A DNA stretch of 64,000 nt from Eriocheir sinensis (lineage: Eukaryota; Arthropoda; Malacostraca; Decapoda; Varunidae), in NCBI RefSeq assembly GCF_024679095.1, contig NC_066520.1, positions 13,943,209 through 14,007,208 of the forward strand, read 5' to 3'. Shown piece by piece: positions 11,319 through 22,129 of this stretch. The position numbers and the translations under genes were made by a program. Every line of letters starts with the position of its first letter. The stretch's first letter is position 1. The notes below the pieces were generated by a model. The model searched no databases. It saw only the letters and a program-made list of their open reading frames with translations, and was not told the DNA's origin.

Positions 11319-11442
11319 AGCGGCCCCTTGAGGCGTTATTTTTGTTTTTGTTTCTCTTTTTATTGCTTTTTATTAGACGGAACTTCAGATATCGAGAGAG
11401 AGGAAGTGTGTTATGCAATCTTAATGGAGGACCTTCATAAGC

Positions 11443-11446
<4 letters not shown>

Positions 11447-11473
<27 letters not shown>

Positions 11474-11474
11474 C
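11447..11474. repeat. (GA)n microsatellite
   Basis: About 14 AG units. A short (CA)n lies nearby at about 11611-11632. Confidence 0.95.
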
Positions 11475-11999
11475 ACGTATACGACAACGGATGAATGCAA
11501 ATACAATGAAAAAAACAAGAGAGAGGACAAACAAAGAAAACACACACAATAATAAGAATGAATGAAGAAAACAAGACAGACAAAGAAAAAAAAGAATAAA
11601 AGCCAAGTAACACACACACACACACACACACACCTATCCTCCCCCCTCCCCCCCACGCCCACATACGCCAAGAATGAATCAAAATGAGTGAAAAAAGAAA
11701 CGAAACAAACGAACCGCAAATGAACCCGAATGAATCACTAACAAAGAAGCTTCGAAACGGGACTTAAGTGCTTCAGAATCAGAGTCGAAATGGCCCGAGG
11801 CAAACATAATTGGCCGCACCTTTAATCATGGACCCACTTGAGAGAGAGAGAGAATCATCATGGTAGAAAATAAATAAATAAATCTCGTCTTATCAATTAT
11901 TGTGTAGATAAAGAGATAAGACGGTTATTCTACTACTACTACTACCGTCTTCTTCTTCTTCTTCTTTTTCTTTTTCTTCTTCTTCTTCTTCTTTAGTAG

Positions 12000-12216
12000 G
12001 ATCTTTTATAATCTTTTTTTTTTTTGCTATTTTTTCATTGTCTTCTTCATTTTCGTCTTTTGCTATATTACCTTTTTGTTTTGTTCTTTTTCTTCTTTAA
12101 CCTTTTCTTTAGTATCATCTTCATTATCATCTTCCTTTTCTTCTCTATTATACTTTTTCTTTTGCGTATTTCTTCAGTTTTATCTTCATTGCCATCTTCT
12201 TGTGCGCCTTCTCCTT
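12000..12216. repeat. T-rich polypyrimidine tract
   Basis: TTCTT/TTTTC-rich DNA leading into the tandem repeat that follows. The phenylalanine-rich frames here are artefacts. Confidence 0.8.
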
Positions 12217-12705
12217 TTTTTCTTTTACTTCGTCATCTTCTTGTTCGTATTTTTCTTGTATTCTTCTTCTTCTACTTCGTCTTCTTCGTCGTACCCTCAT
12301 TACCATCTTCTTGTACATCATATCTTGTTTTTTTCCTTTACTTCTTCTTCGTATTTTTCTTATTTTTATCTTCTTCTACTTCGTCTTCTTCCTCGTATCC
12401 TCATTACCATCTTCTTGTACATCATATCTTGTTTTTTCCTTTACTTCTCCGTATTTTTCTTGTTTTTATCTTCTTCTACTTCGTCTTCTTCCTCGTATCC
12501 TCATTACCATCTTCTTGTACATCATATCTTGTTTTTTTCCTTTACTTCTTCTCCGTATTTTTCTTATTTTTATCTTCTTCTACTTCGTCTTCTTCCTCGT
12601 ATCCTCATTACCATCTTCTTGTACATCATATCTTGTTTTTTTCCTTTACTTCTTCTCCGTATTTTTCTTATTTTTATCTTCTACTTCGTCTTCTTCTTCC
12701 TCGCA
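12217..12705. repeat. 100-104-bp minisatellite
   Basis: The marker TACCATCTTCTTGTACATCA occurs at 12301, 12405, 12505 and 12609, giving periods of 104, 100 and 104 bp. Units contain TTTTTCTTATTTTTATC and CTTCGTCTTCTTCCTCGTA. Plus-strand frames of 223-239 codons over this array are repeat translations. Confidence 0.95.
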
Positions 12706-12888
12706 CCACCGCCTTCGCCACCCCCATCAGCGCCGCCTTCTGATTAGCCGTGGCGTGCTCCAGGGTTGGGTATCGTGGTCGGGTGCCTCTGGTGTCCCGC
12801 GGGCCCTGGCGGCAGAATTATTAAACGCCTCGCTCGTGTCCATCACAGGTCTATCATTGGCCCTGGGATAATAAACACCACTGATACG

Positions 12889-12891
<3 letters not shown>

Positions 12892-12947
<56 letters not shown>
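12892..12947. repeat. (CT)n microsatellite
   Basis: About 28 CT units, followed to about 13400 by a polypyrimidine tract. Confidence 0.98.
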
Positions 12948-12951
<4 letters not shown>

Positions 12952-13419
12952 TCTTTTCCTCTCTACTTTTTTCTCCTTTTCTTCTTCGTTGCTTCTCTCC
13001 TCAGCTTTTTTTTTTTTTTTTTTGTCTTCTTTTCCTCCTCTCTTCTTTCCTTTGTCTTCTTTCTCTTCCTTTCTTCCGTTCTTCCTCATTTTTATTTCCG
13101 TCTCTTCTTGTCTCTTTTTATTCGATTTCGGTGTTGTCTTCTCTTTCTCCTCTTTTTTTTTTCTCTTTTTACCTTTCCGTTATTCTCTCCTCCTTTTATT
13201 CTTTTCCTGTTTGCTGTCTTCATTTTCTTCCCATTCTTCTCTTTCTATTTGATGTTTTTATTTGTCTTCTTCTCCAGTCTCCTCCTCCTCCTCCTCCTCC
13301 TCCTTCTCTCATCTCGCCCGTCCGTCCGTCCTTCTTTATCTGTTTGTTTTTCTCTCTGCCACTCACTCTGTCCTTCTTCGAGTCCTCAGATGATACAGGA
13401 TATATACGTGTTGTTCTGA

Positions 13420-13453
13420 GGCGGCGGCGGCGGCGTCCCCCCCCCCCCCCCCC
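13420..13453. repeat. (GGC)n followed by a 17-base C run
   Basis: GCG trinucleotides (13420-13435) then uninterrupted C at 13437-13453. The strand switch from G-rich to C-rich could fold back. Confidence 0.9.
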
Positions 13454-13504
13454 TTTAACCTGCGGGAGGAGGGGAGGGGAGGAGGGGAGGGCTTTGCAGG
13501 TGGT

Positions 13505-13990
13505 GATACTTTAATGGTTTATAAATGAAGTTTTTTTTATTTATTTTTATTTATAGATTTGGGGAGTTTATGTTTTTCAGCTGTTGGTATATTTGTTATG
13601 TATGATGGTTTTATTGTTTTATTTGTTTTATTTGAAGTTTTATTTGCTGTACTATCTATTGGGTTTCCTATATTTTTTTTTCTATCTCTACCCATCTATT
13701 AATATTTTGTAAGATTCTTGCTAATACTCTGTCTTCATTTCCTTTAAATTTCCTCTTTTTTTACTCTAATTCTTCTTCTTCTTCGCTCCCTTCATTATCT
13801 TCCTTTCTACTTTTTCCTCAACCTGCCTTTCTTTTTTTTTCACATTTTTTTCATGATCATTGTCAACTCCCTCCTTTCTGTTTCTTCTCTTTTTTGTTTC
13901 CACTTCGGTCTGATATCGTATTCATTCATTCATATACTCATTTATGGGGGCTTTATTTGGGGTCATTTACCTGAATTTCATGGAGGTAGG
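13505..13990. other. T-rich unique DNA, no gene recognised
   Basis: AT-rich sequence with many T runs. Frames are short and unlike any family. Confidence 0.5.
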
Positions 13991-14002
13991 ATCAAGGGCC
14001 GC

Positions 14003-14045
14003 CGCGACGGAGATGAGCACCGAGGTCACGCGCAGATATGGCGTT
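14003..14045 (+). mobile_element. SINE fragment (conserved core)
   Basis: Contains GACGGAGATGAGCACCG followed by an ACGCGCAG motif. The same core occurs on the minus strand inside the SINE at 17230-17480 and at 41272-41303. Only the core is recognisable here. Confidence 0.5.
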
Positions 14046-14114
14046 TACACCAAATCTTACTCGTACTATCAAAATCTGTGTGCTTGTCTGTACGGGTATG
14101 TCTGTCTGTCTGTG

Positions 14115-14520
14115 TATGCTGGGGCGGGTGCTGGAAGTGTGTGTGAGTGTGGGTGCTGAGGTGGATATGGGTGTGTGGATGGGTGTGGGGGTGCTGTGGG
14201 TGGGGCGGGGGTGGATGCGGGTGTTGTGTGGGTGTGGATGGTGCTGGGGTGGGTGCGGGGAGGGTGCTGGAAGTGTGTGTGAGTGTGGGTGCTGGGGTGG
14301 ATGTGGGTGTGTGTGCGTGGGTGTGGGTGGGGTGGATGTGTGTGTGTGGGTGTGGGTGTGTGGGTGTTGTGTGGGTGTGGATGCTGCTGGGTTGCGGGGG
14401 GGGGGTGCGGGTGCTGTGGGGTGGGTGTGGGTGTGGGTGTGGATGTGGGTGTTGTGTGGGCGTGGATGCTGCTGGGGTGCGGGGCGGGTGCGGAGCGGGT
14501 GCGGGTGCGGGGGCGGGAGG
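14115..14520. repeat. (GGGTGT)n G-rich minisatellite
   Basis: About 400 bp of GGGTGTG, GGGTGCTG and GGATG units with strong G excess on the plus strand. A longer block GGTGCTGGAAGTGTGTGTGA occurs at about 14130 and again at about 14263. Overlapping frames rich in Gly/Val/Cys (plus) or Pro/Thr/His (minus) derive from the repeat. Confidence 0.93.
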
Positions 14521-14597
14521 GCACGTGGGTGATGTAAAGCCAAAGTTTATTTTTATGTTTACAAACAACGGCAATAAAGAGATTCCTGCGCCGGCCG

Positions 14598-14605
14598 TGA
14601 CGTCA
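14598..14605. promoter_or_regulatory. Palindromic CRE site
   Basis: TGACGTCA in a CpG-rich island (14535-14650). It is the second copy of this octamer in the window, the other being at 2058-2065. Confidence 0.35.
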
Positions 14606-14762
14606 CCGCGGCTATTGTGGTACGCCCAAGCGGGAATATTTATCGCCCTTCCCCTTCCCCCTTCCCTCTTCCCCACCTTCCTCTTCCCCTTCTTCCAGCC
14701 CTCCTTCCCTCTCCCCTTAGCTCCCTCTGACCCCGGCTCGCTCTCCGGCCGTAATGAAGAAG

Positions 14763-15123
14763 GGAAGGAAGAGGAGGAGGAGGAGGAAGAAGAGGAGGGG
14801 GAATGAATGATAATTAGACGATGGAGAAAGGTGAGGAGGATGAGGAGGAAGAAGAGGAAGAGGAGGAGAAGGCTAGGGAAGGGAAACCTACGTAGTGGAA
14901 GAAGTGCAGTGGAGGAGGAGGAGGAGGAGGAGGAGGACTAAGAGAAAAATAAAAAGCAGACAAAAAAAGTGGAGTAGGAGTAGGAGTAGGAGGAGGAGGA
15001 GGAGGAGAAGGAAGAGGAGGAGGAGGAGGAGGAGGAGGAGGAGGAGAGGAGGAAAAGCTAGACTGAGAGGAAGAAATAAAAAAAGCAGAAAAAAATATCG
15101 GAGGAGGAGGAGGAGGAGGAGGA
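14763..15123. repeat. (GGA)n purine-rich tracts
   Basis: Several GGA/GAG runs (14763-14802, 14910-14938, 14984-15052, 15098-15123) separated by A-rich spacers. A three-copy GGAGTA-containing unit is visible. Confidence 0.9.
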
Positions 15124-15144
15124 AGGAAAGGATGAATCATACAA

Positions 15145-15230
15145 ACATTGAAGAGTAGGCAACAACAAGTCTCTCCGTCGTCTTATAAGGAGGCTGCCTG
15201 GGTGCTTCGGTGATTGTCTATTCTCGGCCT
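15145..15230 (-). mobile_element. Possible LINE 3'-end fragment
   Basis: The order GAGTAGGCAACAACAAG ... GAGGCTGCCT parallels GAGTAGACAGC ... GAGGCTGCCT in the LINE 3' end at 15420-15490, suggesting a second copy of the same 3' region. Weak, from local similarity only. Confidence 0.3.
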
Positions 15231-15416
15231 CTCTTTGACCTGCAGTGCAAACAATGCCACTTGCTGTGCGTAGCTGCGGCGACGTTCATGTCACTTCTGT
15301 TGCTATGAAGGAACGAATGATGAAAACGATTTAAGAGGAGGCATATGATGATGAGGAACAGGAGGAAAAGGAATAAATGGAATAGGAGAAGGAATAGGAG
15401 GAGGAGGAGGAGGAGG

Positions 15417-15710
15417 AAACATGTAAACATGTAAACATGGACGAGTAGACAGCAGAAAGCTTGTTGGCATATTACGAGGCTGCCTACTCTAGTGTTGAAA
15501 TCGATTCCTTCCCAGCGGGAAGATTAAGGCTCTTTTGGACGCAAAGCGGTTGCGTTCAGTTCACTCCTGACGCAACAAAGTGACAATCAATTAAATTTTT
15601 TAAGGAAATGATAGTTGTCGCACTATCTACTGATGCAGGAAGACTGTTCCAGTGGCGGACGACTCTTCGAGAAACAACTCCTGCCGATGTCTGTACTGAG
15701 TGACATTTCA
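15417..15710 (-). mobile_element. CR1-like LINE 3' fragment
   Basis: Minus-strand translation ends with GVVSRRVVRHWNSLP and then SLKNLIDCHF, the usual C-terminal signature of CR1/jockey-type LINE proteins. A stop lies at 15556-15558. The element ends in tandem GTTTACAT units (15417-15446), the kind of short 3' repeat found at CR1 ends. Everything upstream of the last roughly 50 residues is missing. Confidence 0.65.
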
Positions 15711-15839
15711 AGTTCACTGCTGTACTCCATCGCTTCGCGTGAATTGTTTGAGCATTGTTTCTCGTTCTTTGGTTTAAAGCGGGAGTTAAAGCGGGTTAGT
15801 TTACAGGAGGTGGTGAAGGATTTCCATAGATTTACATAG

Positions 15840-16690
15840 ATATTAAAATCACACAGAGTTTATGGTCCAGACATCCAGACTAGCTGGTCTGTCCTTAAGC
15901 TTAAATGAAATCATATTAACTAATGACATTGTATTTCGACTTTAGTGAATATCAAGTTGAAGGAGGTGGCGGTCGAGCTTGTTTTTAAATGTATTAATTG
16001 TACTGCACTGGACCACTGAAAGTGGGAGTTTATTAAGTTATCGTGATACAACGTTGGTGAACAAAATTTGGGTGCAGTCTGAATTTAGTTGGCAAGTTTT
16101 GTGACATTATTTCTCGTTCGGAACGTGTCATCGATCAAAAACATTTTGGATTTGTCCACATTCGTAAGATCATTTATTATTTTGAAACATTCAAACAGTT
16201 TTCCTCTGAGGCGACGTTTTTCAGGCGAGAAGAGCTTAATTAAAGGATGAGAGCCTTTCGTCGCAAGGTTTGTTGTGCAAGGAAGAGATCATCCTTGTTG
16301 CCCTACGTTGTAAACTTTCCAATTTAGCGAGGTCCTTGGCGTGGTGGGGAGACCAAAACTGTACCGCGTATTCCAAATGGGGTCTAACTAAACTATTGTA
16401 CATTGGAAGCATAACATCTTTGTTTCTGAATGAGAGGACTCTCTTAATGAAGACCAGGATTATGTTCGCTTTGTTAGCGCGTCAGTGCATTTACGTGAGA
16501 ATTTGAGGTTTGACGCGATTTTGACACCCAGGTCCTTGACACACTGAACGCTTTTGAGTTTCACGCCATGCATTTCGTAATCTGACCTCTGAAGAGGAGG
16601 ACCAAAAAGAAGAAAAACGTTTGTGTACCTGGATTCAACTCTCATCAAGGTGAAGGGAGTGGAAGGGACTGACGTGTTTATATAATTGTT
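15840..16690 (-). mobile_element. CR1-like LINE, 5'-truncated
   Basis: A 5'-truncated non-LTR retrotransposon carrying the back half of its reverse transcriptase and a 3' UTR. The 3' end has a hairpin, CAGAC-TAGCTG-GTCTG (15876-15891, plus-strand reading), followed by ATCTATGTAAATCTATG, a CR1-type short terminal repeat. The 5' break lies close to a (CA)n array at 16711. It lies head-to-tail with the fragment at 15417-15710. Confidence 0.75.
15942..16690 (-). pseudogene. LINE reverse transcriptase C-terminus, degraded
   Basis: Minus-strand translation shows HGVKLKSVQCVKDLGVKI, then YNSLVRPHLEYAVQFWSP and LESLQRRATRMI, then LFSPEKRRLRGKLFECFK, ending LDRHLLQLDIH at a stop (15942-15944). These are the thumb and C-terminal motifs of CR1-group LINE reverse transcriptases. 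The palm with the catalytic aspartates is absent. A frameshift lies before LFSPEKRR, and stop codons occur further on, including one where the family has the tryptophan of WN-LP. It cannot encode an active enzyme. Confidence 0.75.
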
Positions 16691-16707
16691 TTCCTTTGTT
16701 GGTTGGT

Positions 16708-16819
<112 letters not shown>

Positions 16820-16889
16820 AAATGTAACTGCTCAGCCTTTATTAAGGTGTCCCATAAAAGATTTTAAGACCCAGGTGTTCATTAATTAG

Positions 16890-17229
<340 letters not shown>

Positions 17230-17480
17230 TAAAGGTTACGCTTTAGCTGCGCGTGGCTGTGGTGCTCATCTCCGATCCGTTGGCCCGTTGAGCCATTTGA
17301 TAACAACCAACCAACCAACCAACCACAGCTTACCTTTCCCAGGTTTCCCCAGGTAGTTAAATATCGACCACCCCGACCGAGAGGAAGAACAGCTTAGTGA
17401 GTTGCACGGCGACTGCACGTTCTTGGATTCGAACCCGGGCCCATGGAGAGGTAGCACGCTGACCACTAGACCACGGAGGC
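17230..17480 (-). mobile_element. tRNA-derived SINE, nearly complete
   Basis: Reading the minus strand from 17480, the head matches a Glu-type tRNA 5' part. Box A TGGTCTAGTGG lies at 17463-17473 and a perfect box B GGTTCGAATCC at 17425-17435. A body of about 150 bp follows with a GGTTGGTT repeat (17309-17335) and then the conserved core GGATCGGAGATGAGCACCA...ACGCGCAGC (17246-17278). The anticodon arm and 3' acceptor stem do not fold as a tRNA, so this is a SINE. Related cores are at 14003-14045 and 41272-41303. Confidence 0.75.
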
Positions 17481-17604
17481 GTATGGCATTGTATAGAAGT
17501 CGTAGAAAAAAATGGGAGTCGTTGGTATTAGGAGTTTAGATAACATTGGGTTTTGTTATGTAAAGGCCTCATTCGGGACGGGTCTTTTAAGGCCTAATGC
17601 AGGA

Positions 17605-17811
17605 TATACCCAGGATCCATACGACTTTTTTTTTTTTTTTTTTTTTTTTTTTACATTGCAGCCTATTGCGCCGGTAGGCTTCTTCCGGTGGATCCTGATG
17701 GTCGGTCCAAGGCTTCTTTCCAGTAGGTCCTGATAGTCGGCCCAGCCCGTTCTGACGCAGGCGAGTGTTTATAGTGGCGCCATCTTGGTCTTCGTATGGA
17801 TCCTGGGTATA
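17605..17811. repeat. Foldback element with perfect 20-bp inverted repeat
   Basis: TATACCCAGGATCCATACGA at 17605-17624 is exactly the reverse complement of 17792-17811. Between them are a T run (17626-17652) and about 140 bp that includes GTAGGCTTCTTCCGGTGGAT and CAGCCCGTTCTGACGCAGGC, a module shared with the SINE at 9.2 kb. It may be a MITE-like foldback or two SINE-related pieces in inverted order. Confidence 0.7.
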
Positions 17812-17953
17812 CCTTACTGTTTGATATTTTGGCAATGATTCTGCGATGAACATGAACGGTGCACAATTTCAATGACTACAACGGGAAGGAAAATGCTGCG
17901 TATAATTTTTTCATAATTAATAAAATTTCATGATTTATTTATTTTTTCTGCAG

Positions 17954-18057
17954 TCCCTGAGGCTGCAGGTGTGACGGGAGGCCGCCCCGAACACAATGGC
18001 TCGTCATATACGGAACACCTCGCCCCGATATGGTCCAGGTCCACTCACGGGTTATAA
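17954..18057 (+). CDS. Candidate terminal exon (low confidence)
   Basis: A good 3' splice acceptor (pyrimidine-rich TTTATTTTTTCTGCAG ending at 17953) precedes a CpG-rich segment. A 34-codon open frame runs 17956-18057 (PEAAGVTGGRPEHNGSSY ... then a stop) in the phase of a continuing exon. A second frame starts at an ATG with good context at 17996 and stays open to 18133 (45 codons). The two overlap in different phases, so at most one is real. No protein family is recognised and no upstream exon was found. Confidence 0.2.
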
Positions 18058-18133
18058 ATGGTCGGACTTAATGGCCATTCGTCTCGTCGTCTCTCCTCTG
18101 GTTGGCTCTTCACTTTCTTTCTCTTCGCGGTGA

Positions 18134-18770
18134 GGCAGTCACTTCCATATCCCTCGCCGGCTTTTGTTAATATTGCTGATGGTTTCCCATTATAAGTTTC
18201 TTGTCCTGGGTTTCTATACATTTTTCCTCACTGCCAATTTTTCTTAGTGTAACAACGAATACTATTTTGTACTCGAGACCTACTTAACTATTGCTAGATA
18301 CACTTAAATGAAAGTAATTTTATTTTCCTCTTTTAAAACATAATAAATCTAACGTGACCAATCTTTTGATACCACTCCTGTCTTTTGTTTTTGTCTGTTT
18401 CTGTTTCCGAATCTCCTTCTGTCTTTCCGTTTCTGTTCCTGCATGTCTTGTTCCTGTCTTTCTTTCTTAGTATTCTGTTTGTCATCACTTATATTTTTTA
18501 TGTGCTGTTATCTGTTTCCGGCTCTCCTCCTGTCTTCTGTTACTGTTCCTGTCATCTGTTTACGTGAGGGGAGTATCAAAACACTTTTCCAACCTATTGT
18601 AATATGTCCAGTCCTTCTGAACTACTACTGTTCGTGGGAGCACCGATTTGCAGCACCTTTGTTTGTGTTATTTTTACTATTAATCTGCCTCGTTTGATGT
18701 AAGACAATGGATACTATTACGAAGGTTTTGTCAGTTGGTTGTTATTGGTGTCCCTGGAGTGGTGAGGGTC
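18134..18770. other. AT-rich unique DNA, no gene recognised
   Basis: T-rich sequence with a diverged internal duplication (TCTGTTTCTGTTTCC / TCTGTTTCCGGCTCTCC near 18395 and 18510). No supported exon. Confidence 0.5.
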
Positions 18771-19190
18771 GCGGGGTGTGGTGAAGAAGGCCAGGCAGAA
18801 GGGGAGGGGCGGCGAGGCGAGGCAAGTGTTTGTACCGTTACACTCCAAGCGGCTCAGACCCTGCTCAGACAGACAGGCAGGCTTCGCGGGTCGTCTGGCA
18901 AATGACGCGAAATATTTTGTTGCATTCTGGTTTCGTTACGGTTTTGCTTTGTTTATTTTTATTGATCTTTCACATTGTCATTATTTATTTATTTATTAAT
19001 TTGTATATGTAATTAATTTTATTTATTTATACTTTTTACATTGTCACTTTTTACACTTCGTTGTTCTTTCATGTGTTGCTAATTTTTTGTTCATTTATAA
19101 ATTATTTACTTAGGTCATCTGTTCATTATTATTTGTGGGTGCTCGCATGATATGATTTTGATAAGTGAATTATTGACTGACATAAAAGAT
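18771..19190. other. Unique DNA with AT-rich 3' half
   Basis: A short CpG-containing stretch (about 18765-18910) runs into ATTTATTTATT-rich DNA. No gene recognised. Confidence 0.45.
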
Positions 19191-19196
19191 TGAACA

Positions 19197-19250
19197 AATG
19201 AATGAATGAGTGAATGAATGATGAATGAACAAATGAATGAATGACAATTG
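19197..19250. repeat. (GAAT)n tetranucleotide repeat
   Basis: GAATGAATGA units with small interruptions. Confidence 0.9.
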
Positions 19251-19299
19251 CTGCAACAACCATTACTGTGACTAGAATAATAATTTTGATGATACTGAA

Positions 19300-19692
19300 G
19301 AGGAAGAGTTAGAGGATGAGAAGAACGACGAAGAGGAAAAATAGGGAGATAAAAAAAGAAGATTGTGTCGAAAAAAAAAAAAAAGAGATTCAGCTGAAGG
19401 TGGGAGTGAAGGAAGAGAAGGTTAGCTTGGAGAAAGAGGAGACGAAGGAGGAGGAGGAGGAGGAAGAGATGGAGTTGGAGGAAGAAGTGGGGGAAGAAGT
19501 GAAGGAGGAGGACGAAGAAAAGAAATTGGGAGATAAAAAAAGAATGTTGTGGCGAAAAAAAAAATAATCTGAAGGTTGGAGTGAAGGAAGAGAAGGTTAG
19601 CTTGGAGAAAGAGAAGGGGAAGACGAAGGAGAAGGAGGAGGAGGAGGAAGAGGAGGAGGAGGAGGAGGAGGAGGAGGAGGAGGGGGGGGGGG
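19300..19692. repeat. Purine-rich 175-bp duplication and (GGA)n
   Basis: AGTGAAGGAAGAGAAGGTTA occurs at 19405 and again at 19580, a 175-bp tandem duplication. GGA runs follow, then an 11-base G run (19682-19692). The plus strand is almost all purine. Confidence 0.88.
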
Positions 19693-19840
19693 GTGAGGTG
19701 CCGGAGCCGCCAGGTATATAAACAAAGACACAAACAACAACAGCCGACAATTAGACGTTGGCGGCGCTGTATTCCGACGGAGATAAGAGGAGGAGATCGC
19801 GTTACAGGACCCGGCTTACTCTTACTCCTCTTGCCTCACC
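19693..19840. promoter_or_regulatory. Unique CpG-rich spacer with TATA-like box
   Basis: This roughly 150-bp high-complexity segment lies exactly where the plus strand switches from purine-rich to pyrimidine-rich. It contains TATATAAA at 19715-19722 and several CpGs. Promoter function is inference from composition and the TATA-like motif. Confidence 0.25.
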
Positions 19841-20480
19841 TCCTCCTCCTCCTCCTCCTCCTCCTCCTCCTCCTTCAACTCTTCTTACTTCTTATTTTCC
19901 TACTTCTTCTTCTGTTTCTTTTCATCTTTCTTCTCGTTGTTTTTATGGTTTTTATCTTTGTGTTCTTGTTTAACTTTACTCTTATCTCCCCTTCTCCTCT
20001 TCCTCCTCTTTCTCCCCCTATTCTTTTTCTTCTTCTATTCCTGTTTCTTCTTTATCTTTCTTTTCGTTGTTTTTGACATTATTTTGATCTTTGTGGTCTT
20101 GTTTAACTTTACTCGTTTTTCCCCTTCTCCTCTTCCTCCTCCTCCTCCTCCTCCTCCACCTTCCTTATCCACCAGCCCCATCACCAATCCATCTCCTATC
20201 CATCCTCCATCACCTTCATCATCATCATTCTCCGTTTTCGTTTCCCTTAGTTTCATATTCCTTATCCTTCTCTTCCTCTTCTTCTGATACTCCTCTTCTT
20301 CTTCCTCTTCCTTACCCTGCTACTCCTCTTCCTTATTCTCCTGTTATTCCTCCTCCTCCTCCTTGTTCTTTTTTTTCTATTTCCTTATCCTCCTCCTGTT
20401 CTTCTCTCCCTTCTTCTTACTCTCCTCTTCCTTCTCCTCATTATTCTCCTCCCGTTCTTCTACCTCCTCCTCCTCCATTG
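19841..20480. repeat. (CTC)n and polypyrimidine tract with about 133-bp duplication
   Basis: CTC/TTC-rich plus strand. The block around CTTGTTTAACTTTACTC recurs 133 bp apart (19968 and 20101). CTC runs occur at about 19847-19871, 20133-20155 and 20528-20574. Confidence 0.85.
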
Positions 20481-20656
20481 TCATAATAGAAACAATCGGC
20501 CGAGGGAAGGAGAAGAAAAACCCTCCTTCTCCTCCTCCTCCTCCTCCTCCTCCTCCTCCTCCTCCTCCTCCTCCCATTCGTGTGGTCAGCGTTGAGTCAG
20601 TTTATTCACAGGATTTAATTGACTCTCATCTCTAGTGGTTATTGTAAGTGTCCCGG

Positions 20657-20792
<136 letters not shown>

Positions 20793-20956
20793 CCTTCTAT
20801 CTTTCATATTTTCTGTATTTTGTTCTTCCATTCATTCATTCACTCATTGTTTTTCTTTTTTATTCTTTCGTTTTCTTTCTTACTGTTTTGTCCGTCTGTC
20901 TGTCTGTCTTTCTAATTGTCTATAAACCTTTCAGCCCCCCCACTACTCTCCCCCCA

Positions 20957-20959
<3 letters not shown>

Positions 20960-21036
<77 letters not shown>
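20960..21036. repeat. (TC)n microsatellite
   Basis: About 38 TC units, followed by pyrimidine-rich DNA to about 21240. Confidence 0.98.
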
Positions 21037-21039
<3 letters not shown>

Positions 21040-21484
21040 GTTGGTAAAGAAGCTGAGACTTGTATCGTAAATTATTCTCTTAACAGGATTCACTTATGCT
21101 TCCCTCCCTCCATTTCTCCCTTCCTCCCTCTCCTTCTCTCCCTCCCCTTCTCTCCCTCCCTTTCTCTCTCTTTCTCTCTCTCCCTTTGTCCCATATCTTT
21201 TCCTCCTCCCCCTCTTCCTCCCTCCTCAGCAGACCTCTACGCATTTCCTTTTCATCTCATTCCACAATATTTTCCTTCTCTAATGTAAACAAATTTATCT
21301 TAATTAATTTTGTTTATTTACCCAACCACTATCATCATCATCATCACAGTCATAATCATCATCATCATCTCTGGCGTTCTTCAGTTTTATCTAATGAAGG
21401 AAAAATGAAGGAGTAGAGAATAAAAAGAAACATGAGAAAAGGAAGAAAAGTCGTGAGAGTCTTGAGTCTAATCGTTTTTTTTTC

Positions 21485-22045
21485 ATTCATTCATCCACAA
21501 TATATGAGCGCTTTCCCTTTTCCTTCTCCTTCATTCTTTCATCCGCAATATTTGATCGCTTTCCTTTTTCTTTCTCCTTCACTCTTTGATCCATCCACAA
21601 TATATGATCCCTTCCCTTTCCTTTTCTTTTTCCTTCATTCTTTCATTTATCCACAATATATGATCCCTTCCCTTTCCTTTTCTTTTTCCTTCATTCTTTC
21701 ATTTATCCACAATATATGATCCCTTCCCTTTCCTTTTCTTTTTCCTTCATTCTTTCATTCATCCACAATATATGATCCCTTCCCTTTCCTTTTCTTTTTC
21801 CTTCATTCTTTCATTTATCCACAATATATGATCCCTTCCCTTTCCTTTTCTTTTTCCTTCATTCTTTCATTCATCCACAATATATGATCCCTTCCCTTTC
21901 CTTTTCTTTTTCCTTCATTCTTTCATCCATCCACAATATATGATCCCTTCCTTTTCTTTTATTTCCTTCATCCATTCACATTATTATCAGGCCGTCTTCT
22001 TTTTATTTTTCTTCCATTCTTTCAATCATCCACAATATCCAATGC
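21485..22045. repeat. 56-bp minisatellite
   Basis: The marker TATATGATCC recurs at 21601, 21657, 21713 and onward with a 56-bp period. Each unit has TCATCCACAATATATGATCC followed by CTTCCCTTTCC-type pyrimidines. About nine or ten copies, the outer ones diverged. Confidence 0.95.
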
Positions 22046-22129
22046 AATCCACATGTGCGAGTCACTCATCCGCCAGTATAGTAAATCGAACTCATCCCCC
22101 TTTTTGTTCCTCTATAACTTATCCATTCG

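Noticed and set aside
12024..12871. Overlapping Phe/Leu/Ser frames of 223-239 codons
   Set aside because: Translation of the 100-104-bp tandem repeat, open in all three plus frames.
14038..14806. Gly/Val/Cys-rich plus frames and Pro/Thr/His-rich minus frames of 150-220 codons
   Set aside because: All arise from (GGGTGT)n. Several frames on both strands are open together.
17425..17480. Possible tRNA-Glu gene on the minus strand
   Set aside because: The head resembles tRNA-Glu, but the region between box A and box B does not form the anticodon arm and the 3' acceptor strand is absent.
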